A DNA stretch of 64,000 bases from an uncultured Trueperaceae bacterium (GCA_937873495.1 CALMXZ010000002.1:152640-216639), one strand, 5' to 3'. Shown: positions 18,844 to 28,056, numbered from the stretch's first letter. Numbers and translations are program-made. The notes: a model not told the origin generated them from the sequence alone.

Positions 18844-20415
18844 TCACTCGGTCTTCGTTACGCCGTGCAGGTCAACTGAGCTGAAGCCAAGCGGGCTGGG
18901 TATCCAACCGTGGATGTTGGCGCGCGTGGCGTTGAGCGAGCGGTTGTGCGCCACGGGCATCGCCATCGCCTGGTCGGCGATGATGTCGTTCACCTTGGCG
19001 TACAGGGCGGCGCGCGCGTCGGGGTCCGCGATCTGGCGGGCCTCGGCGAGGGCGGCGTAGACCGCGTCGTCGGCCCAACCGCTGCGGCCGAGGGCCGAGG
19101 GGCCGAAGAACGTGAGGAGGAAGTTGTCGGGGTCGGCGTAGTCGGCGTTCCAGCCGATCATGTACATGGCGAACTTGCCGGCGCGGTAGTCGGCGCCGTA
19201 CGTCGTCCAGTCCTCGGTCTTGAGCTCGGCGTTGATGCCGACGTCCGCGAGGTAGGACGCGATGGTCTCGGCGATGGGCTGCGGCGACAGGAAGTACGGG
19301 CGGCTAACCGGCATGTACCAGAACTCGACGTCGAAGCCGTTCGGGAAGCCGGCCTCCGCGAGGAGTTCCTTGGCGCGTTCGGGGTTGTACTCGTAGGGCC
19401 ACGGCTCGCCGTGCCCGAAGAGGGAGGGCGGCAGGAGGTCCTGCGCCGTCACGCCGAGGCCCTCGTAGAACGCGTCCACGATGGCGTCGCGGTCGACGGC
19501 GTGCATGATGGCGCGGCGCACGAGGACGTTGTCGAGCGGCGCATGGTCGATGTGGATGGCGACGTAGCCGACGTTGAGCTCCGAGCTGGCCGTCTGGACG
19601 ACGAGGTTCGGGTCGGCTTGGACGGTGGCGAGGTCGTCTGACGTGAGGAGCACGGCGACGTCGATCGTGCCGGCCTGCAGCTCGGCGAGGCGGGCAGTCG
19701 GCTCCTGGATGCCACGGAACACGACGCCGGCCACGCCGGCCGGGCCGCCCCAGTAGTCGTCGTTGCGCTCCAGCACCACGCGTTCGCCCTCGGTCCACGA
19801 GACGAACTTGAAGGGGCCGGTGCCGACGGCGCCGAAGCCAGGGGTGCCGTAGCTGACGCCGGCCGCCTGGATGGCCGTCGGGCTACCGAACTGGAAGTAG
19901 ACGGCCGCCCACAGGGCCGGCAGGAACGGTGCGGGCTTCGTGAGGTTCATGCGCACCGTGTGATCGTCGACGACCTCTACGTCGGCGACGAGGTTGGAGC
20001 CGCTCTCGACGGTGCCACCGAACGTGGCGTCCCACATGGCGAACGTCTTGCCATCGGCGCGGTTGCCGGCCGGGTTGTCCGCGTGGTTGAGGCGGTCGAT
20101 GTTGAACTTGACAGCCGCGGCGTCGAACGGCGTGCCGTCGTGGAAGCTCACGCCTTGGCGGAGGTCGAAGGTCCAGACGGTGGAGTCCTCGTTGGCGCTC
20201 CACGAGGTGGCGAGGGCCGGCACGAGGTCGGTGGAGCCGGGCGCGAAGTCAATGAGGCGCTCGGCGATCTGGCGGCTCACGACGAGGGAGTTGCCATCCG
20301 TCGTATCGACGGCGTCGAGGGACGTCGGGAAGCCGGAGACGCCGTAGACGAGCGTCTGGGCCTGCGCCGACCCGAGTACGATGAACAGCGCCGCGATCAA
20401 TGCTGCTTTCTTCAT
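18844..20415 (-). CDS. ABC transporter substrate-binding protein, family 5 (peptide/nickel type), copy 1
   Basis: This 523-residue extracytoplasmic binding protein of the DppA/OppA family has a signal peptide MKKAALIAALFIVLGSAQAQ with AXA-type cleavage and no lipobox cysteine. The conserved region includes DLRQGVSFHDGTPFDAAAVKFNIDR and PRRAIMHAVDRDAI-like segments. It is clearly paralogous to the protein at 23474-25042 along its whole length (shared FGSPTAIQAAGV.YGTP and MYMIGWNADYADPDNFLLTFFGPS blocks). AGGAGG precedes ATG at 20415. It is separated from the permease genes by a phosphatase gene on the other strand. Confidence 0.93.
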   Translation of the reverse strand: MKKAALIAALFIVLGSAQAQTLVYGVSGFPTSLDAVDTTDGNSLVVSRQIAERLIDFAPGSTDLVPALATSWSANEDSTVWTFDLRQGVSFHDGTPFDAAAVKFNIDRLNHADNPAGNRADGKTFAMWDATFGGTVESGSNLVADVEVVDDHTVRMNLTKPAPFLPALWAAVYFQFGSPTAIQAAGVSYGTPGFGAVGTGPFKFVSWTEGERVVLERNDDYWGGPAGVAGVVFRGIQEPTARLAELQAGTIDVAVLLTSDDLATVQADPNLVVQTASSELNVGYVAIHIDHAPLDNVLVRRAIMHAVDRDAIVDAFYEGLGVTAQDLLPPSLFGHGEPWPYEYNPERAKELLAEAGFPNGFDVEFWYMPVSRPYFLSPQPIAETIASYLADVGINAELKTEDWTTYGADYRAGKFAMYMIGWNADYADPDNFLLTFFGPSALGRSGWADDAVYAALAEARQIADPDARAALYAKVNDIIADQAMAMPVAHNRSLNATRANIHGWIPSPLGFSSVDLHGVTKTE

Positions 20416-20597
20416 CCTGCCTCCTGTGAGCGGTAGGGCGCCTGCCAGCAACGACGTGCTCGACCATCTGGATGATGGTTGTCGGCCAGGTGCTCGAAGA
20501 CGCCTCCACCTGTTTGTAAGGCCTTGATGATACCACGGCCCCGGCGCGCTATTCGCGTGAGGGGCGGCGCCATAGGCTCGGGGCGGCGCCGGCACGT

Positions 20598-20603
20598 TAC
20601 ACT
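20598..20603 (+). promoter_or_regulatory. Leaderless -10 box for histidine phosphatase gene
   Basis: TACACT lies exactly 7 nt before the ATG at 20611, with no Shine-Dalgarno sequence. Confidence 0.6.
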
Positions 20604-20610
20604 TCGCCGG

Positions 20611-21240
20611 ATGGGAAGCGAAGCGATGTTGGAGCTATGGCTAATCCGCCACGGCGAGACCGACTGGAACCGCGAGGGACGCATACAGGGTCTGAGCGAC
20701 AACGCCCTGAACGACCTCGGCCGTGCGCAGGCGCGCGCCCTCGGCGCCCGGTTGGCCGCTACCTCGTTCGACCGCGTCTACTCCTCCGACCTGAGCCGCG
20801 CCCTGGAGACGGCCCGGCTCGTCTTCCCCGGCCGGACTCCGGTGCTCGACGTCCGGCTGCGCGAGGTGGCGGGCGGGGTCCTGGAGGGCAAGACCGCCGC
20901 CGAGATGTCCGAGGACGAGGTGCGCGTGAAGGAGCTCAGGGCGTCCGGACGGACGGACGTGCGGCCGGACGGCGGCGAGTCGTATCAGGACGTGATGGTG
21001 CGCGTCAGGGAGTGGCTCGCCGACCTGCCCAGCCAGGGCCGCGTGGCGTGCGTGACGCACGGCGGCGTCATCCACACGGCGCTGAAGATCGTCCTCGGCC
21101 ACGGCGACGACTGGTCGGGCGCCCCGATCATCGCGATAACGAACGCCAGCGTCAGTGTGGTGAGCATGGGCGCGCGGACGGTCGTCGAGCGGGTGAACGA
21201 CCACGCCCATCTGGAGACCCTCGCACTAGCCGCGCGCTAG
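20611..21240 (+). CDS. Histidine phosphatase family protein (phosphoglycerate mutase-like)
   Basis: This 209-residue enzyme has the phosphohistidine motif LIRHGETDWNREGRIQG at about residues 10-26, the second catalytic HGGVIHTALK, and an acidic REVAGGVLEGKT. The size fits GpmB, CobC or PhoE-type broad phosphatases. The substrate cannot be fixed from sequence. It is the only plus-strand gene inside the peptide transporter cluster and has its own leaderless promoter. Confidence 0.85.
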   Translation: MGSEAMLELWLIRHGETDWNREGRIQGLSDNALNDLGRAQARALGARLAATSFDRVYSSDLSRALETARLVFPGRTPVLDVRLREVAGGVLEGKTAAEMSEDEVRVKELRASGRTDVRPDGGESYQDVMVRVREWLADLPSQGRVACVTHGGVIHTALKIVLGHGDDWSGAPIIAITNASVSVVSMGARTVVERVNDHAHLETLALAAR

Positions 21241-21290
21241 CTGCGCGGCGACCGCTTGGTCCGGCGTCCGGCGCGGCCGCACCGCGCCGG

Positions 21291-22181
21291 TCAGATGTTG
21301 CGCAACCGCGGGTCGAGGATGTCGCGGATCGCGTCGCCGAGGAGGTTGAAGCCGACCACGGCCAGGAAGATCGCGATGCCGGGGAAGATCGACATCCACG
21401 GCGCCCTGAGGAACTGCGAGAAGCCGTCGCGAATCATCAGCCCCCACTCCGGGGCCGGGGGCTGTGCGCCGAGGCCGAGGAAACCCAGGGCGGCTACGTC
21501 CAGGATGGCGGTGCCGATGGAGAGCGTGAGCTGAACGATGAGCGGGGCGAGCGAGTTGGGCAGCACATGCTTGAGCACGACCCTGATGCTGCCGGACCCC
21601 AGCGCCCTGACCGCTTGCACGTACTCCGACTGGCGCACCTGCATGACTACAGAGCGCACTATTCTCGTGTAGATCGGCACTTGCGTTATGGCGATCGCGA
21701 TGAGGGCGTTCGTCAGGTTAGGACCGAGCGTCGCCACGATCGCGATGGCCAGCAGGATGCCAGGGAACGCCAGCAGGATGTCGACCACCCACACGATGAC
21801 GGTGTCGAGCCAGCCGCCGACGTAGCCGGCGATCAGCCCCAGGAGCGTCCCTATAAGGACCGCGAAGGCGACGGCGATGAGGCCGGCCCGCAGGCTGATC
21901 CGGCCGCCGTGCAGCACGCGCGTGAAGTTGTCGCGGCCGAGTTCGTCCGCGCCGAACCACCGCTCCGCGCTCGGCGGGCTGAGACGCGCCCGTAGGTCGC
22001 GGTCGCGCCTGGCGTCGTAGGGCTTGAGCACGGGCGCCAGCAACGACACGAGGACGAGGAGGACGACGATGGCGAGGCCGAGGACGCCGGTGGGGTGGCG
22101 GAAGAAGCGGCGCACGAGGTCGTTGCCGCGCTTGCGGTTCGTCGTTTCGCCGACGTTCGAAGCCGTTGCCGTGCCGTCCAT
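21291..22181 (-). CDS. Peptide-type ABC transporter permease (DppC family)
   Basis: This 296-residue inner-membrane protein has the N-terminal OppC/DppC segment (FRHPTGVLGLAIVVLLVLVSLLAP), then HWFGADELGRDNFTRV-like residues and six predicted membrane helices. The ATPase-coupling EAA loop is EYVQAVRALGSGSIRVVLKHVLPN. It lies 47 nt downstream of the DppB-type gene with a GGAGGAGGG site. Together they form the heterodimeric channel. Confidence 0.93.
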   Translation of the reverse strand: MDGTATASNVGETTNRKRGNDLVRRFFRHPTGVLGLAIVVLLVLVSLLAPVLKPYDARRDRDLRARLSPPSAERWFGADELGRDNFTRVLHGGRISLRAGLIAVAFAVLIGTLLGLIAGYVGGWLDTVIVWVVDILLAFPGILLAIAIVATLGPNLTNALIAIAITQVPIYTRIVRSVVMQVRQSEYVQAVRALGSGSIRVVLKHVLPNSLAPLIVQLTLSIGTAILDVAALGFLGLGAQPPAPEWGLMIRDGFSQFLRAPWMSIFPGIAIFLAVVGFNLLGDAIRDILDPRLRNI

Positions 22182-22228
22182 CTACCCTCCTCCGTTGCTG
22201 TCGCTGCCTATGAGTCGAGTGGTCGTGG

Positions 22229-23284
22229 TCATGCGTACTGGATCCTCGGGTCGATGAGCGTGTAGGAGAGGTCGACGAGCAGGTTGACGAACACGAAGAG
22301 GGTGGCCACGAAGATCACGCCTCCCTGGATGATGGGGTAGTCGCGGGCCGCGATGCCGTCGTAGACCCACCGCCCGATGCCCGGCCAGCTGAAGACCGTC
22401 TCCGTCAGGATGGCGCCGGAGAGGAGCGAGCCGAAGCTCAGGCCGATGACGGTGATGACGGGCAGGAGGGCGTTGCGCAGGCTGTGCTTGCGCACCACCG
22501 TCAGCTCCGAGAGACCCTTGGCGCGGGCCGTGCGCACGTAGTCCTGGCCGAGCACCTCCAGCATCGCCGAACGCGTCATGCGCACGACGATGGCGAGCGG
22601 GATGGTGCCCAGCGCGATCGCGGGCAGGACCAGGTGCCTGGCGGCGTTCAGCGCGCCCTTGAAGTTGCCGGCGAGCAGGCCGTCGAGCACGTACATGCCC
22701 GTGATGGGCTGGATCGAGGTGGACACCGAGAGCCGGCCGGAAGGCGGCAGCCAGCCGAGCACGACCGCGAAGACGTAGATGAGGATGATGCCGAGCCAGA
22801 AGACCGGGAACGACACGCCCGCGATGGCTACCAGCATCACGCCCGTGTCTGCCAGGGTGCCGCGCCGCAGCGCCGCCCACATGCCGGCCGGGATGCCGAT
22901 GACAACGGCGAGCAGCATGGCCGCCAGCGTGAGCTCGAACGTCGCGGGGAAGCGGTGCAGGAGGCTCTGGGTGATGGGCACGAGCGTGAGGATGGAGCGG
23001 CCGAGGTCGCCGCGCAGCATGCCGCCCATGTAGTCGAAGTACTGCGAGTCGAAGAGGTCGCCGAACCTGCCGGTCTCGCGGTACTCGGCCGTGTTGAAGA
23101 ACAGCGGCCGGTCGAGCCCCAGGTCGGCGCGGAGCCGTTCCACGAGGTTCGGCGCCGCGCGCTCCCCGAGCATGGCGATCGCCGGGTCGCCAGGGATGAT
23201 GCGCGTGAGGAAGAAGATGAGCAGGGTCACCCCGATGAGCACGGGGACCAGACCCAACAGGCGACGGACGATATACGCGGTCAA
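22229..23284 (-). CDS. Peptide-type ABC transporter permease (DppB family)
   Basis: This 351-residue permease has the typical start YIVRRLLGLVPVLIGVTLLIFFL and a large periplasmic loop. Six membrane segments and the EAA loop DYVRTARAKGLSELTVVRKHSLRNALLP are present. The start is TTG at 23284 with AGGAG upstream. No DppD/DppF ATPase genes follow in the window, so the ATPases must be encoded elsewhere or be shared. Confidence 0.93.
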   Translation of the reverse strand: MTAYIVRRLLGLVPVLIGVTLLIFFLTRIIPGDPAIAMLGERAAPNLVERLRADLGLDRPLFFNTAEYRETGRFGDLFDSQYFDYMGGMLRGDLGRSILTLVPITQSLLHRFPATFELTLAAMLLAVVIGIPAGMWAALRRGTLADTGVMLVAIAGVSFPVFWLGIILIYVFAVVLGWLPPSGRLSVSTSIQPITGMYVLDGLLAGNFKGALNAARHLVLPAIALGTIPLAIVVRMTRSAMLEVLGQDYVRTARAKGLSELTVVRKHSLRNALLPVITVIGLSFGSLLSGAILTETVFSWPGIGRWVYDGIAARDYPIIQGGVIFVATLFVFVNLLVDLSYTLIDPRIQYA

Positions 23285-23389
23285 GCGCTTACTCCTAATA
23301 GGACCCGGCGAGCGGGCACGCGGCGGCCGCTGCGCCCAACGTAGCCGAGTCGATCACTGATTCTTGCAGCAACATAACCCGGACAGGCC

Positions 23390-23465
23390 GGGGACGCCCC
23401 GTGTGGCGCGTCCCCGACGCTGCCGGTAGGGTGTTCGGCAGCGCCTAGATCACGCTGCCGAACAC
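23390..23465. terminator. Two tandem hairpins between binding-protein and permease genes
   Basis: Reading with transcription (minus strand), a 13-bp perfect hairpin comes first (arms 23465-23453 and 23443-23431), then a 7-bp GGGGACG/CGTCCCC hairpin (23415-23409 and 23396-23390). Neither has a long T-tract. They probably protect the upstream binding-protein mRNA or partly terminate it, lowering permease expression. Confidence 0.65.
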
Positions 23466-23473
23466 CTGGGCGC

Positions 23474-25042
23474 TTACTGCGCCTTCGTGACGGAGTGCAG
23501 GCTGACGGAGCTGAAGCCGAGCGGGCTCGCGATCCAGCCTTCGATGCCGACGCGCGTCGCGTTCAGCGAGCGGTTGTGCGCCATCGGGATCGAGATGGCC
23601 TGATCGGCGACCGTGTTGACGACCTGAGCGTAGAGCTCGGCGCGACGGTCCTGATCGGCGATCTGGCTGGCCTCCTGGATGAGGGCGCGGGTCTCCGGGC
23701 TATCCCAGCCTTGGTCCGTGAGGGACGAGGGGCCGAAGAAGGTGCGGAGGAAGTTGTCGGGGTCGGCGTAGTCGGCGTTCCAGCCGATCATGTACATCGG
23801 GAACTTGCCGGTCTGGTAGTCGGCGAGGTACGTCGCCCAGTCTTCCGTCATGAGTTCGGCGGTGATGCCGACGTCGGCCAGGTACGAGGCGATCGTCTCG
23901 GCGATCGGCTGCGGGGCCGGGAAGTACGGGCGGCTGACCGGCATGTACCAGTACTGCGTCGTGAAGCCGTTCGGGAAGCCGGCCTCCGCGAGGAGCTCCT
24001 TGGCCTTCTCCGGGTTGTACTCGTACGGCCAGTCTTCGCCGTGGCCGAAGAGCACGGGCGGGAGGTGGTCCTGGGCGACGACGCCGAGGCCCTCGTAGAA
24101 GGCGCTCACGATGGCGTCGCGGTCGATGGCGTAGGCCACGGCGCGGCGTACGAGCACGTTGTCGAACGGCGCGTTCGCCTGGTGCATCGAGACGTAGCCG
24201 ACGTTGAGTTCGGTGTCGGCGATGGCAGCCTTGAGGTTGGGGTCGTTCTGGACCGTCGCCAGGTCGTCGCTCGTCAGGTTGACGGCGATGTCGATCGTGC
24301 CGGCCTGGAGTTCGGCGAGGCGGGCGGTGGGCTGTTCGATGCCGCGGAAGACGAGGCGTTCGACGCCGGCGGGGCCACCCCAGTAATCGTCGTTACGCTC
24401 GAGGACGATGCGCTCGCCTTCGATCCACTCGACGAACTTGAAGGGGCCGGTGCCGACGGAGCCGACGTTCGGCGTGCCGTAGTTGACGCCGGCGGCCATG
24501 ACGGCGGTCGGGCTGTTGAACTGGAAGTAGACGGCGGCGAACAGCGCCGGGAGGAACGGGGCCGGCTGGGTGAGGGTCAGCTGGATCTCGTAGTCACCCG
24601 TGGCAGCGACGCTCTCGATGAGGTTGCCGTCGCCGACCGGACCGCCGAAGACCCAGCCCCACGGCACGAAGGTCTTGCCTTCGGCGCGGCCGCTGTACGG
24701 GTGGTTCGGGTCGTTCCACCGGTCGAGGTTGAACTTGGCGGCCTCGGCGTTGAACGGGGTGCCGTCATGGAAGTTCACGCCCTGGCGGAGCTCGAACGTC
24801 CAGACTGTGGCGTCGTCGTTGGCGCTCCACGAGGTGGCCAGGCCGGGGATGAGGTCGGTCTTGCCCGGCGCGAAGTCCACGAGGCGCTCCGTGACCTGTC
24901 CGCTGACGACGAGCGAGTTGCCGTCTTGCGAATCGACGGCGTCAAGCGAGGCGGGGAAGCCGCTCGACCCGAACACGAGGGTCTGTGCGCTCGTCAGCCC
25001 GAGCGTGAGGAGTAGAGCGAGCAGCAGTACCAGTTTCTTCAT
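23474..25042 (-). CDS. ABC transporter substrate-binding protein, family 5 (peptide/nickel type), copy 2
   Basis: This 522-residue secreted binding protein has signal peptide MKKLVLLLALLLTLGLTSAQ. It is collinear with the copy at 18844 and carries ELRQGVNFHDGTPFNAEAAKFNLDRW and YMPVSRPYFPAPQPIAETIASYLADVGI. It is the first gene of the transporter unit and is followed by tandem hairpins and then the two permeases. GGAGG lies 6 nt before ATG. Two binding proteins for one permease pair suggest split substrate specificity. Confidence 0.93.
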   Translation of the reverse strand: MKKLVLLLALLLTLGLTSAQTLVFGSSGFPASLDAVDSQDGNSLVVSGQVTERLVDFAPGKTDLIPGLATSWSANDDATVWTFELRQGVNFHDGTPFNAEAAKFNLDRWNDPNHPYSGRAEGKTFVPWGWVFGGPVGDGNLIESVAATGDYEIQLTLTQPAPFLPALFAAVYFQFNSPTAVMAAGVNYGTPNVGSVGTGPFKFVEWIEGERIVLERNDDYWGGPAGVERLVFRGIEQPTARLAELQAGTIDIAVNLTSDDLATVQNDPNLKAAIADTELNVGYVSMHQANAPFDNVLVRRAVAYAIDRDAIVSAFYEGLGVVAQDHLPPVLFGHGEDWPYEYNPEKAKELLAEAGFPNGFTTQYWYMPVSRPYFPAPQPIAETIASYLADVGITAELMTEDWATYLADYQTGKFPMYMIGWNADYADPDNFLRTFFGPSSLTDQGWDSPETRALIQEASQIADQDRRAELYAQVVNTVADQAISIPMAHNRSLNATRVGIEGWIASPLGFSSVSLHSVTKAQ

Positions 25043-25276
25043 GTAGCCTCCAGTTTCCACGACGTGGTCGGCATGGGGCCGCCTCGGCGCTTTCGTATGG
25101 GTGACGCGCTCGAGCTGCCCGTGCTGTACCAACGTTCGACGCCTGCGATGCTAGCACGTGACGTACCGCACACGAGACGCCCGTGCTTCAGCTTCCGTTC
25201 ACCTGCGCGAGGGGCGGGAACCGCGCTGCCACGCGGGCTTACTGCCGCCGGCGGCGGCGGGCCGAGGCTTAAGTGT

Positions 25277-25978
25277 TCACGCGACCGTTGGGGCCGCCTC
25301 GGCGACCTCGGCCGGCCCCAGCCGACCGTCGACGAGCCGGAGCTTGCGCACGCCGGGTCGGTCGACCAGGCGCTCGTCGTGCGTCACGGCCACCACGGCG
25401 GTGCCCTCCTCGGCCGCGAGGGCGACGAGCAGGTCGAAGACCTCCTCCGCCCTGGCGTGATCGAGGGAGCCGGTGGGCTCGTCGGCGAGGATCACCTTCG
25501 GCCGCAGGGCGAGCGCGCGCGCTACGGCCGCCCGCTGGCGTTCGCCGCCCGAGACCTTGGAGGGCGGATGGTCGAGGCGGCCACCTAGGCCCACCCGCCT
25601 CAGGAGGTCGGCGGCGCGCCCCTCGTCGGGCTCGCCAAGGATGCGCGACGGCATGGCGACGTTCTCGAGCAGCGTGAAGTCGGGTAGCAGGTAGTGGTTC
25701 TGGAACACGAGCCCGACGTACCGGGCCCTGCGAGCGGACAGTTGCCGCGGGGCGTGCTCGTGCACCGGGAAGTCGCCCCAGTAGATCTCGCCTGCGTCCG
25801 GCCTGTCGAGCCCGCCCAACAGGTGCAGCAGGGTGCTCTTGCCGGAACCGGACGGCCCCAGGACGGCGACCACCTCGCCTGCTCGCACGCTGAGCGACGC
25901 GCCGGAGAGGACCTCCACCGCCCCGCCGGGCGAGTCGAACCGGCGTTCGAGGGCGCGACTCGCAAGAACGGGCGTCAC
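25277..25978 (-). CDS. ABC transporter ATP-binding protein (LolD/MacB-like)
   Basis: This 233-residue ATPase has Walker A GPSGSGKSTLL, signature SGGERQRAAVARAL and Walker B VILADEPTGSLD with switch His in VTHDERLV. The 'DEPTGSLD' and 'RARYVGLVFQNHYLLPDFTLLENVAMP' style fits the LolD/FtsE/MacB family. No FtsX-like permease is adjacent. I place the start at the GTG at 25978 rather than the longer frame because TATAGT lies 6 nt upstream and the conserved domain begins immediately after. Confidence 0.88.
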   Translation of the reverse strand: MTPVLASRALERRFDSPGGAVEVLSGASLSVRAGEVVAVLGPSGSGKSTLLHLLGGLDRPDAGEIYWGDFPVHEHAPRQLSARRARYVGLVFQNHYLLPDFTLLENVAMPSRILGEPDEGRAADLLRRVGLGGRLDHPPSKVSGGERQRAAVARALALRPKVILADEPTGSLDHARAEEVFDLLVALAAEEGTAVVAVTHDERLVDRPGVRKLRLVDGRLGPAEVAEAAPTVA

Positions 25979-25984
25979 GGGGTT

Positions 25985-25990
25985 ACTATA
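25985..25990 (-). promoter_or_regulatory. Leaderless -10 box for LolD-like ATPase
   Basis: TATAGT on the minus strand ends 6 nt before the GTG at 25978. It also lies in the divergent region shared with the Crp/Fnr gene. Confidence 0.65.
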
Positions 25991-26064
25991 CGGGCCGGTC
26001 GCGAAACGTTGCTCCACACCGCGCCCTGACGGCACCCGGGCCGCGAAGCCACCTGGAGTCCATT

Positions 26065-26772
26065 GTGAACAGCGATGCGGAACGACTCGAGATCCTGGAA
26101 CTGCTGAAGCGGGTCCCCCTCTTCGCCGGCGCCCCGGACAGGGCGCTCGACATCGCCGCAGCCGCGGTGCGCAAGCGGGGTTACGAGGCTGGCGTCACCA
26201 TGTTCCAGGAAGGCGACAAGGGCGAGGCCCTCTACATCATCGCCTCGGGCCTGGTGAAGCTCTCGAAGGTCGACCTCGGTGGCCACGAGAAGACGCTCGC
26301 CATCCTGCAGTGCCCGGAGTACTTCGGCGAGATGGCGCTCCTCGGCGAGTCGACCCGCAGCGCGACGGCCGTCACGCTGAGCGAGGTGCAGGCCTTCCTC
26401 CTCTTCAACGACGACTTCCGCAAGCTCATCGCCGATTACCCGGCCATCAGCCTGAACCTGAACGCCACCCTGGCGGAACGCCTCCGCGGCATGGACGACG
26501 AGTCGCAGGTCCTCTCCTACAAGGATGCCCAGGGGCGCGTGGCCTACGTGCTGCTGAAGCTCTATCAGGGCGGCGTCGTCGAGCACGAGGAGGAGCGCGC
26601 CCTCGTGCGCCTCACCCACCAGGAGCTCGCGAACCTCGCGGGCACGTCGCGTGAGACCGTCACGCGCGCGCTGAAGGCCCTCGAGGTCGAGGGCGTCATC
26701 GAGACGCGCCCCAAGGAGGTCTTCATCACCGACGCGGCGGGGCTTGACGAGATCCTCCACGGCATCCGCTGA
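26065..26772 (+). CDS. Crp/Fnr-family transcriptional regulator
   Basis: This 235-residue protein has a cyclic-nucleotide-binding beta-barrel at about 15-130 (GVTMFQEGDKGEALYIIASGLVKL; PEYFGEMALLGESTRSATAVTL) and a winged helix at about 160-225 with HQELANLAGTSRETVTRALKAL as the recognition helix. There are no Fnr-type N-terminal cysteines, so oxygen sensing is unlikely. The phosphate-cassette GEMALL..RSA resembles CRP and suggests cAMP binding, as in Thermus CRP relatives (inference). The GTG start has TGGAG 8 nt upstream. Confidence 0.92.
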   Translation: MNSDAERLEILELLKRVPLFAGAPDRALDIAAAAVRKRGYEAGVTMFQEGDKGEALYIIASGLVKLSKVDLGGHEKTLAILQCPEYFGEMALLGESTRSATAVTLSEVQAFLLFNDDFRKLIADYPAISLNLNATLAERLRGMDDESQVLSYKDAQGRVAYVLLKLYQGGVVEHEEERALVRLTHQELANLAGTSRETVTRALKALEVEGVIETRPKEVFITDAAGLDEILHGIR

Positions 26773-26839
26773 GCGCGCGTAGCGCGAAAGCATGAGGCCG
26801 CGCGTGGGCACGGCGCGACGTCTGCCCCAGCGCGCGGCG

Positions 26840-27493
26840 TCAGGGGGTCGCGGGTGAACCGTCGGCCAGACGGCGCGCCAGCCGGCCTCGCAGATGCTGC
26901 TCGACCTCGGGCCAATCGAGGTCCGTGATGCCGTAGACCATCGTGTCGCGAACGTAGCCGTCCTTCGCGACCTGGTGCCGTCGCAACACCCCCTCGAAGC
27001 GGGCGCCGAGCGCCAGGATGGCCCTCTGGGAGCGCACGTTACGCGTGTCGGTGTGGATCTGGACGCGGTGCATCCCCAGCCCCTCGAACGCGAAGCGGAG
27101 CAGGAGGAGCTTGCTCTCGATGTTCACGCCCGTGCGGAACGTGGCCGGGTCGTACCAGGAGAAGCCGAGCTCGCAGCGCAGATGCCTGAAGTCGATCTCG
27201 CTCAGGCGGCTCGTGCCGACCACCTTGCCGGCGGCGTCGAGGATGGCCACCGGGTAGGCATGACCGGCGTCGCGCTGAGCGAAGACCGCGCCGAAGTACT
27301 TCTCGGCAGCGGCCTCGTCCGTCGGGGTGGACGTCAGCCGGAACTCTTCAGGATGCGCGAAGGCGATCCTCAGCAGGTCGGGCAGGTGGCGTTGCTCCAG
27401 TGCCTCGATGCGCACGAGCGTTCCCTGGAGGACCGGCCGCGCCGTCAGGGCGTCAGCCTTCACTGCCCCCGTGGTCACCGCGTCCGCGGTCAC
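26840..27493 (-). CDS. GNAT-family N-acetyltransferase (RimJ/RimL-like)
   Basis: This 217-residue GCN5-related acetyltransferase has VRIEALEQRHLPDLLRIAF at the N-terminus, VGTSRLSEIDFRHLRCELGFSWYDP and LGMHRVQIHTDTRNVRSQRAILALGARFEGVLRRH, the acetyl-CoA-binding and RimL-type signature. Targets may be protein N-termini or small amines. The GTG start overlaps the phosphatase stop by 4 nt, so the two genes are coupled. Confidence 0.88.
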   Translation of the reverse strand: MTADAVTTGAVKADALTARPVLQGTLVRIEALEQRHLPDLLRIAFAHPEEFRLTSTPTDEAAAEKYFGAVFAQRDAGHAYPVAILDAAGKVVGTSRLSEIDFRHLRCELGFSWYDPATFRTGVNIESKLLLLRFAFEGLGMHRVQIHTDTRNVRSQRAILALGARFEGVLRRHQVAKDGYVRDTMVYGITDLDWPEVEQHLRGRLARRLADGSPATP

Positions 27494-28056
27494 CGTGGCA
27501 CCCGCTCACTGCCAAGGGGCGCGCGAAGCGGACCGTCGACGTCGAGGTCGAACGGAACGATCTCGGCGTGGTCGACGAGCCGCTGCACGCCGACCAGACT
27601 GCCGATGACGACCCCGTGGGTGACCACCACGAGCGTCTGGAAGCGGCGGTAGCGCTTCAGTACCGCCAGGACGCGGTCGCGGACCTCATCGACCGACTCC
27701 CAGGGCGCGTCCTCCTCGATACGCGTGCCGGAGAGGCTCTGGCGGGCGCGCTCGAAGCTCTTCGGGTCGATCTCCGCCAACGGGTCCTTCTGCGGCAACC
27801 ATTCGTGCAGGTCGTGCTCGACGTACAAGGGCTTGTTGATGGCGCGGCTCAGGAGCGCCGCGGACTCGAGGGCCCGCGTGTAGGTGCTGCACAGGATGGC
27901 CTCGGCCTCGCGGAGCCGGTAGTCGCGAGCGATGGTGTCTATCTGGATACGCCCGAGCGCGGTGAGGGGCGCGAACTCCTTGGCGACGCCGCGAGCGCCG
28001 CGCGCCTCGACGAGGCCGTAGTCCGTCTCACCGTGGCGTACGAAGTAGAGTCTCAC
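27490..28056 (-). CDS. Histidine phosphatase family protein
   Basis: This 188-residue phosphatase has phosphohistidine motif LYFVRHGETDYG at the N-terminus, CSTYTRALESA, and the second His in VVVTHGVVIGSLVGV. I choose the GTG at 28056 (VRLYFVRHGE) because GAGGAG lies just upstream. The frame extending to 28173 adds 39 residues with no family match. It is followed by the overlapping GNAT gene. The substrate is unknown. Confidence 0.84.
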   Translation of the reverse strand: MRLYFVRHGETDYGLVEARGARGVAKEFAPLTALGRIQIDTIARDYRLREAEAILCSTYTRALESAALLSRAINKPLYVEHDLHEWLPQKDPLAEIDPKSFERARQSLSGTRIEEDAPWESVDEVRDRVLAVLKRYRRFQTLVVVTHGVVIGSLVGVQRLVDHAEIVPFDLDVDGPLRAPLGSERVPR

